Shown here one piece after another: positions 8,093 to 17,284 of a stretch of DNA of 64,000 nucleotides. Origin of the DNA: a virus. Numbering within the stretch: the stretch's first letter is position 1; the number at the start of each line of letters is the position of its first letter. The stretch covers positions 1 to 64,000 of IMG/VR virus record IMGVR_UViG_3300042527_001431. One strand, given 5' to 3'. The notes beneath the pieces are model-generated. The model was not told the origin of the DNA and searched no databases. It was given only the letters and a program-made list of their open reading frames with translations. The position numbers and the translations under genes are program-made.

Positions 8093-10183
8093 TTATATCC
8101 TCTTATTATAAATACTATTCACTCTACTAATTAGATCTCCAAGGTTTAATTTTGGTTGAATTGGTTGAGGTTTAGTTAATTCTTTGTTTATTAAATTAAT
8201 AATAGATGATTCTTTGAGTTCTTCCATTTCTGCTTGAACACCAAGAATATTATATGCTCTCTTTAAATATTCTGGTGAAGATAAAATTTCTTCTGGTAGA
8301 TACTCTTTAATTGTTTCTAAGTCATTATTTGATATGGCGTTTCTAAATTCTGTTGAAGCGTATTCGCCTAGTATGTCTCTTTTTTCATCTTTATCGCCTT
8401 TTAAGGCAACTGGAATCTCATAATCTTCTCCGAACAGAATTTGCCAAGGTTTATCTTTTACAAATTTTGATAAGTTAGAATAGTACCCGCGATCTTTTCT
8501 ACTTACTCCTAATAAGATTACATCACCAGGTTGTGCCTTGTCAAGATCGTTGTCAGAATTTGCGATATAATCGTAGACATCCTTGACAGGATTTTCCCGC
8601 TTTGTTACTCTTAGTTCAACTAAGTCTTGCAACCCCGCAGCATCAAGATATAGTTTAAACAACTCCATTGATTGTTTTAATGGGAACTCTTGATTAGAAG
8701 TAGAAAATCTTGCTTTGTCTCCTACTATAATAATTACTTTTTCAACTACAAAGTTCTTATTATTATATTTTGGTAGTTCAATAAAACTCTTAATAACCTG
8801 CAAATGACCACGGTGAGGTGGTTTAAATGCTCCTGCATACAAAACTTTCATTCCATTTGCTTCAATTGTTTTATTTTCGTTTAATGATTTGTATTCAAAG
8901 TTGCTCATATTAATAATCTGGTTGACAGGACCAAAAGTTGATGTTATCTTGTAAGTGTGGTCTTTATAGCGGAACACAACTCCCTCAACTGGATTGTTTA
9001 CAAGTTCTTTAAACCCGATTGTATTATGCTTTAGTTTATCCAGTTGTTTATTTAGTTTGTTTTTCTGCTCGGCGGTTCCTTTGTTGTTTATATTTTCAAT
9101 CGCATTATTTACAAGTTTAATAATATCATCTGCCGTTTGTTTATTATCTGTTATGTATCTGCTCTCGTACATATCCAGAAGAATAGACGAGCAATTAAAG
9201 ATTGTTTTATCTATTGGAGATCTTAACTGTTTGAAAATATCTCTCGCAGGTTCTTCATTTGTTAATTCTTTAATTTTACCACTGTCCTGCATACTGTTTG
9301 TTGTAAAAAACTTATTTATTCGTGGTTTCTTAACGTGCTTTGGACCAAATCCAGCGGATAAAACTGATTTAACAACAAACTCTGTTTGGTGGTTATCTAA
9401 ATTTAGTTTTTTATCTACCAAATATTTTTCTATAGATTTAATAAAATACTGTCCGACAGTATCATTCATATCTAAGCCAAATCTTCTAAACTCAGATCGT
9501 AATTTACCAAGTTCTTCTTCGAGTTTTGGCATATTTACAAGATCCATCTTGGATTCTTTGTCGTCTGTTATTTGTATGCCGTTTTCTTTGCTACTATCTC
9601 CAAAAATCTTAGATAGTTCATTAAATCTTAAATTGACTTCATCAGTATCAGAAGCAATAATCGAACCTTTTTCAGCATCAATTTTAACATTTCCCAATTT
9701 GTGGAAAATAATCATTTTACGATCATATTTTATAACATTTGGAGCATATGGATCAATTAATTCTGCATTAAAAAAGAATTGTGGATTGCCAGAAACATCT
9801 TCTCCGAATACTAATTTCTTTTGTTCTGGAGATGTAAACACTTGTGGTACAATTTTTTCAAAAAATCCAATTAAGTTTGTATACACAGAAACAACATTTG
9901 TAGGAACGGGTCTCTTTCCTGCTTGAATTCTGTTTGTAGTAAATTCACTCTTTAATTCTTGTAAGGTTATACCACCTGTTTTAATTTGACCATTATTTCT
10001 TAATAATTTTGCTTTATTCTCTTTAGCAGAATAAGACAAATAAATATTGTATCCGTCTAGTTTTTCATAGACAGGTATTTCTTTTGAATTATTAGCAATT
10101 TTTCGATATATTTTTACAATATCTTCAAGAGTAAGATTTGGGTCTTCGTATAAATGATCTATGTGTCCTGTTAGTCCGCTCAT
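8093..10183 (-). CDS. Two-domain nucleotidyltransferase: KxDG domain plus HxGH cytidylyltransferase
   Basis: The 696-residue protein joins two domains. The N-terminal region (about residues 1-420) contains YEKLDGYNIYL, resembling motif I (KxDG) of ligase-type nucleotidyltransferases and of the phage DUF6267 group. Residues about 445-640 form a cytidylyltransferase/NMNAT-like domain: MKVLYAGAFKPPHRGHLQVI holds HxGH, and EYASTEFRNAI resembles the ISSTxxR motif. Likely activities are adenylyl or cytidylyl transfer, for example in NAD metabolism or end modification. The fusion suggests linked reactions. The stop lies three bases before the next start. Confidence 0.7.
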   Translation of the reverse strand: MSGLTGHIDHLYEDPNLTLEDIVKIYRKIANNSKEIPVYEKLDGYNIYLSYSAKENKAKLLRNNGQIKTGGITLQELKSEFTTNRIQAGKRPVPTNVVSVYTNLIGFFEKIVPQVFTSPEQKKLVFGEDVSGNPQFFFNAELIDPYAPNVIKYDRKMIIFHKLGNVKIDAEKGSIIASDTDEVNLRFNELSKIFGDSSKENGIQITDDKESKMDLVNMPKLEEELGKLRSEFRRFGLDMNDTVGQYFIKSIEKYLVDKKLNLDNHQTEFVVKSVLSAGFGPKHVKKPRINKFFTTNSMQDSGKIKELTNEEPARDIFKQLRSPIDKTIFNCSSILLDMYESRYITDNKQTADDIIKLVNNAIENINNKGTAEQKNKLNKQLDKLKHNTIGFKELVNNPVEGVVFRYKDHTYKITSTFGPVNQIINMSNFEYKSLNENKTIEANGMKVLYAGAFKPPHRGHLQVIKSFIELPKYNNKNFVVEKVIIIVGDKARFSTSNQEFPLKQSMELFKLYLDAAGLQDLVELRVTKRENPVKDVYDYIANSDNDLDKAQPGDVILLGVSRKDRGYYSNLSKFVKDKPWQILFGEDYEIPVALKGDKDEKRDILGEYASTEFRNAISNNDLETIKEYLPEEILSSPEYLKRAYNILGVQAEMEELKESSIINLINKELTKPQPIQPKLNLGDLISRVNSIYNKRI
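8110..8117 (-). promoter_or_regulatory. Late-motif variant AGTATTTA
   Basis: One mismatch from the ACTATTTA motif seen elsewhere, 20 bases before the ATG at 8089 and followed by an AAGAGGA ribosome-binding site. Confidence 0.3.
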
Positions 10184-10440
10184 TCTTCATCTTCTTTGGC
10201 TTCTTCAATAATTTTAACTTGTTCTTCTAATACTTTTAATCTTTCTTCCATTAATCTTGCATGTTTTCTTGCTTTACGGAGATTTTCTCTCATAACAGCA
10301 AGACGAGAAGATTCGGAAACAGATGATGGTTTAAAATGATCAACCATTTCTGAAATTACACTTAAATATTCCATTAGGGTAGGCTCTTTCTTTTCGCCCA
10401 ATAGAAAATCTTTTGTCATTTTATGATAATCTACTTGCAT
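10180..10440 (-). CDS. Small coiled-coil protein
   Basis: This 86-residue protein has a basic central helix (NLRKARKHARLMEERL) followed by a Glu/Lys coiled coil. It overlaps both neighbours by a few bases, so it is part of the late operon. Function unknown. Confidence 0.65.
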   Translation of the reverse strand: MQVDYHKMTKDFLLGEKKEPTLMEYLSVISEMVDHFKPSSVSESSRLAVMRENLRKARKHARLMEERLKVLEEQVKIIEEAKEDEE

Positions 10441-11525
10441 ACTTTCACCAATCTTTCAAATACGAGTTTTTCAACTTGATTATGTCTATTTTTTATTGGA
10501 TCAATAAAATAATTTTTGTGTATTTTAGATTCTTCAAAAAGAGATGGATAAATATCAGAAAGTTTCATTGAAAAAAGTTTTCCAAAACTAATTCCAACTT
10601 CTTTTGCCACTTGCTTTTCAAATTGTTCTCTTTCATCGCTTTGTGAGCGACTCATTCCTCCGACTCTAAACATTATTAATTTTTTATATTTTTCACCATT
10701 TTTTCCAAATATTTCTTTTGCTTTTTTTACTGCTTCTTTACCTGAATTTCCTTCTTTCATTAAATAAGCAACAAAAAGTTTTGGTAAATCCATAAAACTT
10801 TCTTTACCTAATTTATAACTTGATGCGGATTGTCCAACTGTTTCATTTAATTCATCAAATGCTACATTTAGATCATTTAATGTTACTTTTTTCTCTTTTT
10901 CTTTTTCTGGCGTAGCTGATCCACTGCCTACTGTTGCTGGTGCTGCTGATTGTGCTGGTGCTGCTGATTGTGCTGGTGCTGCTGGTTGTGCTGGTGCTGC
11001 TGATTGTGCTGGTGCTGCTGATTGTGCTGGTGCTGCTGTTGCTGCTGCTCCTGTTGCTGCTGTTGCTGGTTGTGCTTCTTTTGCTATAGTTTGATCGTCG
11101 TATTTACCTGTTACTTGTGCTCCTATCTTTTCTTGATATTCTTTCAAAGCAGCTTCAGTATGTTTACCAAATTTACCATCGGCTCCAAAACGCAAGGGAA
11201 TACCTTTATCAATTATTTTTTGTTGTAGTTCTTCTACATTATCGCCTTTACAACCTCTCTTTAAATCTGGACCTGGACATCTTTTCCATTTAGATTTTGG
11301 TCTTACTACGACTGGAGTTCCTCTACCACCTCTTGATTCATCGTCTGCTACAGTTCCTCTACCACCTCTTGATTCATCGTCTGCTACAGTTCCTCTACCA
11401 CCTCTTGATTCATCGTCTGCTACAGTTCCTCTACCACCTCTTGATTCATCGTCTTGCTCATATAAAAGAGAGGCGGGTGAAATATTATTAGAAAATTTTT
11501 TTCTGTTGTTAAAAAATTTATTCAT
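10431..11525 (-). CDS. Peptidoglycan-binding, repeat-containing virion-associated candidate
   Basis: The 364-residue protein is modular. It has a short leader ending SLLYE-Q (possible head-protease site), four copies of DDESRGGRGTVA, a PG_binding_1 domain (GCKGDNVEELQQKI through FGADGKFGKHTEAALKEYQ, about residues 85-150), an Ala/Pro/Gln linker of repeated PAQSA units, and an unassigned C-terminal domain. It probably contacts the cell wall during DNA entry or lysis. I used the ATG at 11525; the longer reading would need a TTG. Confidence 0.7.
   Translation of the reverse strand: MNKFFNNRKKFSNNISPASLLYEQDDESRGGRGTVADDESRGGRGTVADDESRGGRGTVADDESRGGRGTPVVVRPKSKWKRCPGPDLKRGCKGDNVEELQQKIIDKGIPLRFGADGKFGKHTEAALKEYQEKIGAQVTGKYDDQTIAKEAQPATAATGAAATAAPAQSAAPAQSAAPAQPAAPAQSAAPAQSAAPATVGSGSATPEKEKEKKVTLNDLNVAFDELNETVGQSASSYKLGKESFMDLPKLFVAYLMKEGNSGKEAVKKAKEIFGKNGEKYKKLIMFRVGGMSRSQSDEREQFEKQVAKEVGISFGKLFSMKLSDIYPSLFEESKIHKNYFIDPIKNRHNQVEKLVFERLVKVCK
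10929..11040. repeat. 18-bp coding repeats (Ala-Pro-Ala-Gln linker)
   Basis: GCTGGTGCTGCTGATTGT-type units repeat about six times with small changes and encode an APAQSA/APAQPA linker. Such tracts vary in copy number by slippage. Confidence 0.8.
11317..11455. repeat. 36-bp direct repeats, about four copies
   Basis: Near-identical head-to-tail 36-bp units encode DDESRGGRGTVA. The reading frame is kept and there are no spacers, so this is a protein repeat and not a CRISPR. A related sequence encodes the C-terminus of the gene at 13029. Confidence 0.9.
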
Positions 11526-11546
11526 TTTTGGTCCCAAAATTATTGT

Positions 11547-12962
11547 TTATGATTTTTTTCTTTCTTTTTCGTATGCATCTATAATTTTTTTATCTTTTGG
11601 AATACTTGGATTAAGTTCTTCTTCCTCAAATTGTTTTTCTCCTACAGTTTCTGCTGGTAAATAATATTTACCGTTTCTTTTAATTACAGTAAATGTAAGA
11701 GTTTTTCCTTCTTTAGATACTATTTTAACTTTTAGTTCAGGCCCATTGACTTCTTCAGCTTTTTGAGGCGCTGGACTTGGAGTATAATCACCATCTTTTG
11801 GTGCTGGTTTTTCTTTTGGTGCCTCTGGAACTAAATTTTGGTTTACTAATTCATCTAATTTTCTAAGAATAACATAACCAGTATCTACAAACTGTTGTTC
11901 ATCAGCTGGACGACTTCGTAAACTTTCAGTAAATGTTTTAGAAGCCATTTCACATTTATATCTTGTTATCCAATCCCATTTTTGTGCATTTTGAATATCT
12001 CGATTACATTCTCCTATTAATTTTTTGGCCATACCATCTGGTGGAAAGTATCTAGAACCAGTATAACCAAGCATGTCAGCAAGATATGCCACAGGGCCTC
12101 CAATTGTAACGATCGCTCCAGTTCCTACAAGAGTTTTATTAAAGATTCTTTCAAACCAATTTGGTGGTGATTTAGCAGCGGCTTCAAAACCCGAAATTCT
12201 ACCTTGAACAAAACTATCAAAAAGTCTGCTATACCAAGTATTTGCATTCTTCATTAAGTCGGAATCCGACTTAACAATATAAGCTAAATCATGCACAGAA
12301 AATCCCCTAGGAAGATTTGCTTTTTTATATTCCATAAGAAGATTATAAAAACCTTTAACATAGTCATCAAAATTAACACTATTTTTCTTAAGTTGATCAA
12401 TTCGTACTGAAAAATCACGGTAAAAATCTTGAACTACTTCAAGGGAAGTAGAAGCGGGTACTGGCATTAAAGGAGGGTCTACGGGTCGAACAGTAGTTGT
12501 TCCACCAGTTTGTGCTCCACCAGTTTGTGCTCCACCAACTTGTGTACCTTGAGAAAAGTCTTTTACTGTTGGTGATTTTTGTCCAAGGCTTAAATCTTTA
12601 TTTAATTTCTTTGCAATATCAGACTTTGTTTGATTATAAACTTTTACAGCTTCTGCTGGATCCATCTGATCAACATTTTTTGCAGTTAATGTGTTTTGGG
12701 CTTCTATATAAATTCGTCTTACAATACCATCAAGATCTGCGGGAAGTGATTTTCCAGATTTTTTTATAGAAGTAATGGTATCTTGTATTATATCTTCAAA
12801 AACATCAGAAGTGCGCAAGTTACTCATATCAAGATTTTTTATTGCCGCAACAACCTCGTCCCACCAAGAAGCGCCACCTGTAACTTCTTTTAATAATCTT
12901 TCATATAAAAGTTCAGAATTTTTAACTTTTAATTTACTATAAAATTTTTCGTTAATTAACAT
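11547..12962 (-). CDS. Virion-associated candidate with leader and hydrophobic segment
   Basis: The 471-residue protein begins with a helical leader ending LLKE-V, a possible head-protease site. A Gly/Thr/Gln linker (two QTGGA units) lies near residue 150. A hydrophobic stretch (VGTGAIVTIGGPVAYLADML) lies near residue 285, and the C-terminus is Pro/Lys/Glu-rich with a small beta-rich end. It resembles ejected internal proteins in layout. No enzyme motif was recognised. ACTATTTA lies 26 bases upstream of the ATG. Confidence 0.6.
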   Translation of the reverse strand: MLINEKFYSKLKVKNSELLYERLLKEVTGGASWWDEVVAAIKNLDMSNLRTSDVFEDIIQDTITSIKKSGKSLPADLDGIVRRIYIEAQNTLTAKNVDQMDPAEAVKVYNQTKSDIAKKLNKDLSLGQKSPTVKDFSQGTQVGGAQTGGAQTGGTTTVRPVDPPLMPVPASTSLEVVQDFYRDFSVRIDQLKKNSVNFDDYVKGFYNLLMEYKKANLPRGFSVHDLAYIVKSDSDLMKNANTWYSRLFDSFVQGRISGFEAAAKSPPNWFERIFNKTLVGTGAIVTIGGPVAYLADMLGYTGSRYFPPDGMAKKLIGECNRDIQNAQKWDWITRYKCEMASKTFTESLRSRPADEQQFVDTGYVILRKLDELVNQNLVPEAPKEKPAPKDGDYTPSPAPQKAEEVNGPELKVKIVSKEGKTLTFTVIKRNGKYYLPAETVGEKQFEEEELNPSIPKDKKIIDAYEKERKKS

Positions 12963-12988
12963 TTTCTTCTCCTACCCTTGGTATATCT

Positions 12989-12996
12989 TAAATAGT
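12989..12996 (-). promoter_or_regulatory. Candidate late promoter motif ACTATTTA
   Basis: Exact motif 26 bases upstream of the ATG at 12962, before a TAGGAG ribosome-binding site. Confidence 0.55.
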
Positions 12997-13028
12997 TTTA
13001 TTTTTCTTTTATTGCCTTTGTTTCTTAC

Positions 13029-14495
13029 TTATTTAACTACAACTCCCCTTCCACCTCTTGTTTCATCATCTATTCTACTTCTTTTTCGAGGAGGTCTTGA
13101 TGCTGGAAGCCCTGTAGAACCGTATGGTCTTGTTGCCGGAAGACCTGGTGATCCAAACGGTCGCGACTTACCAGTACTTTCATCGGATAAATATTGTTTA
13201 TCATCTTTTTCTGTTGGATCACCATATTCTGTTTTATTTTGATAAAAATTGTTGTAATTATTTTGCGCTCTTTTTTGCCACATCTCAAGAGCGCTTTTAA
13301 TATCTTCAATTACTTCTTCTGATGTTTTATCATATTCTCTTCGTTTTAAATCACGAAAAACTAGACTATTTTTAATTTTTTCATCAAAAACCGAACTTGG
13401 TCCACTAATGTTCAATTCTGGAATTTCAATTGTAATCTTTTCTTTATTTATAACTGCAAATTTATTACAAAATTCAATGTTTGCTCTTTCTTTACACCAG
13501 TTTTTTATACTGGCATATGCTTTTGCTTTTCTTTCTTCTTCCTTCTTTTTTGCTAGTTCATCAGAAGATGTAAGACTTGCAGTAGAAGTAGCAGCGCCAG
13601 CAACTTGTAACACTCTCATGCCTGTAGAAATTGGTTGTCCACTTTTCATGTTATCTATAACATTTTGATATCTATTGGCACTAGTTGCATCATATTTTGA
13701 TATACTGTCACCAATAATCTCTTCTAACTTTCTAATACCATCTTGACCATCAGGGATGTTTTTGCCAGATTGTATAATTTGCTCCGCTTTTTTGTGGGCA
13801 TTGTTTAAACTTTGACCCGCAGATCTAAACTGAGGTGAATTACTCTTTTCTAATCTGCTAACTACTTTTTTAATATTAGGATTTGCTAATAGACGTAAAG
13901 TATCCATTATTTTTCCAGATCTTATCATCGTCTTTAGTCCAATGATGGTAACTTTTACTCCAACAGCTCCCAATATTCCGACACCAGTTTCGGCAGCGGC
14001 GATATTTGAAGCGACTTGGATAGATCCAAATATTAAAGGCAAAAGTCCAATTTTTTGACCTTGACTTAAAAGAACAACTCCTTGAGTTAAATCCGCAAGC
14101 CCAGTTGGATCAGCAATACTCAATATATCTAGTCCATATGTAATAGCAGCAACGGGATCGTTTTTTAAAACCCACATGGTATCTTTTCCCATCATTTCAA
14201 ACATTTTTTTTATAGATTCGTAGTTTGCTCCCTTAAATGCTTTATAAAATTCCACCCAATTATCATAAAGAATAAATTTTGTTGCATTATAAAAGATTGA
14301 TGGTTGACAATTTGGATCATTTGGATTTTTTTTACAAAATCTTTTTGTTACTTCAGTTGGAGAATTTGGATCTTCTGGTGGCATTTCTACATAAAAATCA
14401 TCAAAAGGAGACCACTCATTTAATAAAAAATTTAATTCATTAAGAATTTGTTTTTTTAATATTGATTGTTTTAATCTTCTTTCGGACAAAAACAT
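13029..14495 (-). CDS. Virion-associated candidate with hydrophobic core
   Basis: The 488-residue protein starts with a leader ending NFLLNE-W, a good match to the [LI]-x-E cleavage rule. A Cys/Pro/Asn-rich stretch follows, then a long hydrophobic and Gly/Ala-rich core (around residues 150-200, with LLPLIFGSIQVASNIAAAE) that could insert in membrane. The tail has two SPGLPATRP-like repeats and ends DDETRGGRGVVVK, related to the repeats of the gene at 10431. An ejected membrane-penetrating protein would fit. This is inference; no family was recognised. Confidence 0.6.
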   Translation of the reverse strand: MFLSERRLKQSILKKQILNELNFLLNEWSPFDDFYVEMPPEDPNSPTEVTKRFCKKNPNDPNCQPSIFYNATKFILYDNWVEFYKAFKGANYESIKKMFEMMGKDTMWVLKNDPVAAITYGLDILSIADPTGLADLTQGVVLLSQGQKIGLLPLIFGSIQVASNIAAAETGVGILGAVGVKVTIIGLKTMIRSGKIMDTLRLLANPNIKKVVSRLEKSNSPQFRSAGQSLNNAHKKAEQIIQSGKNIPDGQDGIRKLEEIIGDSISKYDATSANRYQNVIDNMKSGQPISTGMRVLQVAGAATSTASLTSSDELAKKKEEERKAKAYASIKNWCKERANIEFCNKFAVINKEKITIEIPELNISGPSSVFDEKIKNSLVFRDLKRREYDKTSEEVIEDIKSALEMWQKRAQNNYNNFYQNKTEYGDPTEKDDKQYLSDESTGKSRPFGSPGLPATRPYGSTGLPASRPPRKRSRIDDETRGGRGVVVK

Positions 14496-15712
14496 TATTT
14501 TTTACCTCTGTATTTATAATCGTCTTCCCAGTCTCTAAAAGTCATATTTCCTTTTAAATACGCTTCTTTTTCCATTTTTCTTAAATGTGGATTTTGTTGT
14601 GCATAACCATGAATCGTTGGTTGATTTTTCTTAAATTCTCCGCGAATGTTTTGTCTATGATGAACCATCTCGTGAGCAAGAGATCTTAAAACGTCTTTTA
14701 CGTGTCTATTGGTCACAAAGATATGAATTTTGTTTTCTTGATTTACATATCCACCAGTTCTACCTAAAACTTTTTTAGAATTTTTTTCATCCTCTTCAAG
14801 GATAATTTTAACTGGTTTTGTTATTTTTAGTTCTTTTTTTAAGAACATTAAAAGTGAATCAAAATATTTCTTATTATTTTCATAAATTTTATTTTTGGAT
14901 TTATCTTGAACATGAAATAATTTTTCATCAATTGATTCTGTAAATACAGATTTAACTTTTTCCCAAGCAGAAGATCCAATATCTTTTATATAATCATAAG
15001 CCTTTGATAAAACTCCAGGCTCTTCATCATCAGAAGTGGATAGTAAACTTGGTAGATATGTTTCAGGGTTACTAATATCAAATTTAGTTAAATTTTCAGG
15101 ACCGCTTGAAACTGAAGAACCTCCAGATGCTAATTGATCCATCGGAAAATTTTCAGGACATCCAGTATTAACAAAATTTCTATGTCTAAACAAAGTATAT
15201 CCGCCACCTTCTTTCTGCCACTCGGGCCATCTCATTGGTCCTTTATCTGGAGCAACAACTAATCCAAAATTATATTTTTTTGCTAACGCTTGAACAAGTC
15301 TTCTTACTGCATCTATTTGAGCAGGAGGCCATTTTGCTCCGCTTAGGTGTGTTAAATCTATTCCTATTGTATGTTCATTTGCCCCACCACCAGTTGCCCA
15401 AGAAACTCTATCTGCTGGGATATATTCGTAAATTGTTCCATCTTTATCTACTTCGTAATTTGTAGATTTTGGACTTTTACTGTATTTTAAGGTTGCAAAA
15501 GTGGCAGAAGGAGTATTGCCAGCAGTATGATGAATTACGACGCCTTTTATTGGTTTAGTTCTTTCAGAAGATCTAAATTCTAAACCATGTTTAACAATTA
15601 CGTTAACATCACCAATTTTTTTTGTTTCTTGTTCTTTTAATACAAGTTTATTTGCCTCTTTGTGTTCGGCAACAAAGTCTAACCAATCATGAGTTAAATT
15701 ATCATTTCTCAT
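14495..15712 (-). CDS. N-acetylmuramoyl-L-alanine amidase fused to a zincin-like domain
   Basis: The 405-residue protein carries an amidase_2 domain (IKGVVIHHTAGNTPSATF, ANEHTIGIDLTH, then a late NTGCPENFP) at about residues 38-195. This domain cuts the bond between muramic acid and the peptide. A C-terminal domain holds a second metal site, LAHEMVHHRQ (HExxH, near residue 350). The leader (LDFVAE-H or LVLKE-Q) suggests head packaging. A two-enzyme virion lysin or cell-entry protein is likely. It overlaps the next start by one base. Confidence 0.8.
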   Translation of the reverse strand: MRNDNLTHDWLDFVAEHKEANKLVLKEQETKKIGDVNVIVKHGLEFRSSERTKPIKGVVIHHTAGNTPSATFATLKYSKSPKSTNYEVDKDGTIYEYIPADRVSWATGGGANEHTIGIDLTHLSGAKWPPAQIDAVRRLVQALAKKYNFGLVVAPDKGPMRWPEWQKEGGGYTLFRHRNFVNTGCPENFPMDQLASGGSSVSSGPENLTKFDISNPETYLPSLLSTSDDEEPGVLSKAYDYIKDIGSSAWEKVKSVFTESIDEKLFHVQDKSKNKIYENNKKYFDSLLMFLKKELKITKPVKIILEEDEKNSKKVLGRTGGYVNQENKIHIFVTNRHVKDVLRSLAHEMVHHRQNIRGEFKKNQPTIHGYAQQNPHLRKMEKEAYLKGNMTFRDWEDDYKYRGKK

Positions 15713-16092
15713 TATCTCGATTTCTTATATTGTTGATATTCTAGGTAGTGATAAACATCGCTAATTTTTGAGGTTGCTTCTACAATTTTTTCTTGTACCC
15801 ACTCTTCAGTATCACAACCCTCTTCCATTAAATCATGGAGTTTGGCAGCATAAACGGAGAGTTGAAAAAGATTTTGTTTAATCATTTCTTGTTCTTCACC
15901 ACCATCTGTGTGTCCATCATCCATATGCATTTCATAATCATGACTATAGTTGTGATCTTCTTCAAAATCATCATGACCGAAAGAACTGTGAGAACCTTGA
16001 TGAACCTCAACTGGCTCAGCAAATCCAACAAATTGCTCAGAAACAAGTTTTTGATTAACTGCTTTTCTTAGTGTATTAATGTCTAACTTCAT
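15712..16092 (-). CDS. Small virion-associated candidate, His/Asp/Glu-rich
   Basis: In this 126-residue protein a His- and acid-rich middle is followed by a helical domain (QNLFQLSVYAAKLHDLMEEG, then EEWVQEKIVEATSKISDVYH). I recognise that domain as recurring in marine T4-like phage proteins, where it has no assigned function. The leader ends KLVSE-Q. It overlaps the HAD-like gene by four bases (ATGA). Confidence 0.65.
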   Translation of the reverse strand: MKLDINTLRKAVNQKLVSEQFVGFAEPVEVHQGSHSSFGHDDFEEDHNYSHDYEMHMDDGHTDGGEEQEMIKQNLFQLSVYAAKLHDLMEEGCDTEEWVQEKIVEATSKISDVYHYLEYQQYKKSR

Positions 16093-16880
16093 TTTTTCTC
16101 TCCATGTTGTTTGCCTGTATACTTAATTGTCATACTAACTAGTTCTCTTGGTTCGCCAAAGTGTTTCTCAATGAGATCAATATTTTTTCCATCGTCGTCA
16201 GAAAAACCAACTTTAATTGGCATATATTTATTTATTTTTTGACAATAATCAATAAATTCACCTAATGCTTGAACTTTTGCTTGTTCTGGACTTGCCATTG
16301 ATGCCATTGGTCCAAAAGAAACAGGATAGAATTTACAAAGATCTAAGTATCCCTGAATTGAACTATCTTTATTAGTTTTGTTAAAAAGTTTATTGTATTT
16401 TTGAATATTTCTTTTTACTTCCCCAGAATTAATTCCATCATGATTCGAGATTATATATTTATATACCGCTCTTTTAAGGGTAGATGGTTTGTGTCCTCTT
16501 GCTGTAATAATAGCAAAAATTGATGCTGAATTAATACATTCGACAAAATCATTCCAAGAAGGAGCAGGTTCCGCAGAACGAATATCTTTTAAGAATTGTC
16601 CATCACCTGCAACTCTAAAGTTTCTAAATGGATTTGAGGCGAAGTCTTTTACGACAACACCTTCATAATCAAATTCTTCTTTGCCGATCATTCCTCTATA
16701 GTGAGCAAAATCTTCTGTTCCCATGCCAACTTCATTACCAGATTTATCTAAAAGAATAATTTTTGTTGGCATTTCAACAATATTATCATCCCAGTCAAAA
16801 GCATAATATTTGAAGTTGTGCTCTCCATCTTCAATACCTTCTTCAATATAATTTTGCCAATTTTCTACAATTAATTTCAT
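16089..16880 (-). CDS. HAD-superfamily phosphatase-like protein with head-targeting leader
   Basis: The 263-residue protein begins MKLIVENWQNYIEE-G, a clear member of the shared leader set. The body has HAD motifs in order: YAFDWDDNIVEM (nucleophile Asp), FAIITARGHKP (motif II Thr) and VGFSDDDGKNI (motif IV acids). It should hydrolyse a phosphate ester; the substrate is unknown. If packaged, it would reach the host with the DNA. The ferritin-like gene ends five bases upstream of its ATG. Confidence 0.75.
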   Translation of the reverse strand: MKLIVENWQNYIEEGIEDGEHNFKYYAFDWDDNIVEMPTKIILLDKSGNEVGMGTEDFAHYRGMIGKEEFDYEGVVVKDFASNPFRNFRVAGDGQFLKDIRSAEPAPSWNDFVECINSASIFAIITARGHKPSTLKRAVYKYIISNHDGINSGEVKRNIQKYNKLFNKTNKDSSIQGYLDLCKFYPVSFGPMASMASPEQAKVQALGEFIDYCQKINKYMPIKVGFSDDDGKNIDLIEKHFGEPRELVSMTIKYTGKQHGEKK

Positions 16881-16885
16881 TTTGC

Positions 16886-17245
16886 TTAATCCAATGTTAG
16901 TAGATATTTGAGTTTATTTACTTCTCCAAGCATTTCGTCTCTAATATTCAAAAGATCACTATCTTTTGTCGAATCATATTCTTCGCTCATTTCAATTAAA
17001 AATTGCTCTATTTCTTCAAGATAATCTTTAATTTGAACATCATTCATGTTTGAAACTTGGATTGAACCATCAGTTTTTACTCTACCATATTTGCCCATTT
17101 GGGTTTCAACAAATTGATCGATTAAATCACCCATAGTAGAATAAAAGTCTCCATATGCGTTATGACGAGCATAAGACTTAGTCTGCCAGTGAAGAATTCT
17201 GAATTGTTGTTCGTATTCTATTAATTTATCAATAATATTATTCAT
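16886..17245 (-). CDS. Ferritin/Dps-like phage protein (DUF5856-like)
   Basis: In this 119-residue protein the signature FRILHWQTKSYARHNAYGDF followed by MGDLIDQFVETQMGKYGR has the His and acidic spacing of a four-helix ferritin-like bundle. I recognise it as a recurring T4-like phage family. Iron binding is not proven. The 5' leader holds an ACTATTTA motif inside an 8-bp inverted repeat. Confidence 0.65.
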   Translation of the reverse strand: MNNIIDKLIEYEQQFRILHWQTKSYARHNAYGDFYSTMGDLIDQFVETQMGKYGRVKTDGSIQVSNMNDVQIKDYLEEIEQFLIEMSEEYDSTKDSDLLNIRDEMLGEVNKLKYLLTLD

Positions 17246-17263
17246 ACAATAAACCTCTCTAAC

Positions 17264-17271
17264 TAAATAGT
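17264..17271 (-). promoter_or_regulatory. Candidate late promoter motif ACTATTTA
   Basis: Exact motif 18 bases before the ATG at 17245. It lies in the loop of an inverted repeat, CTCTCTAA (17255-17262) and TTAGAGAG (17275-17282). Confidence 0.55.
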
Positions 17272-17284
17272 CGCTTAGAGAGAA

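Noticed and set aside
11317-11455. 36-bp direct repeats that resemble a CRISPR array
   Set aside because: The units are contiguous with no spacers and stay in frame as DDESRGGRGTVA inside a gene.
14505-14515. TATAAATAC matching the T4 late promoter consensus
   Set aside because: It is coding sequence (DYKY) of the amidase gene, and T4-type TATAAATA is not seen before other late genes here. The match at 8107-8119 is on the plus strand with no gene to serve.
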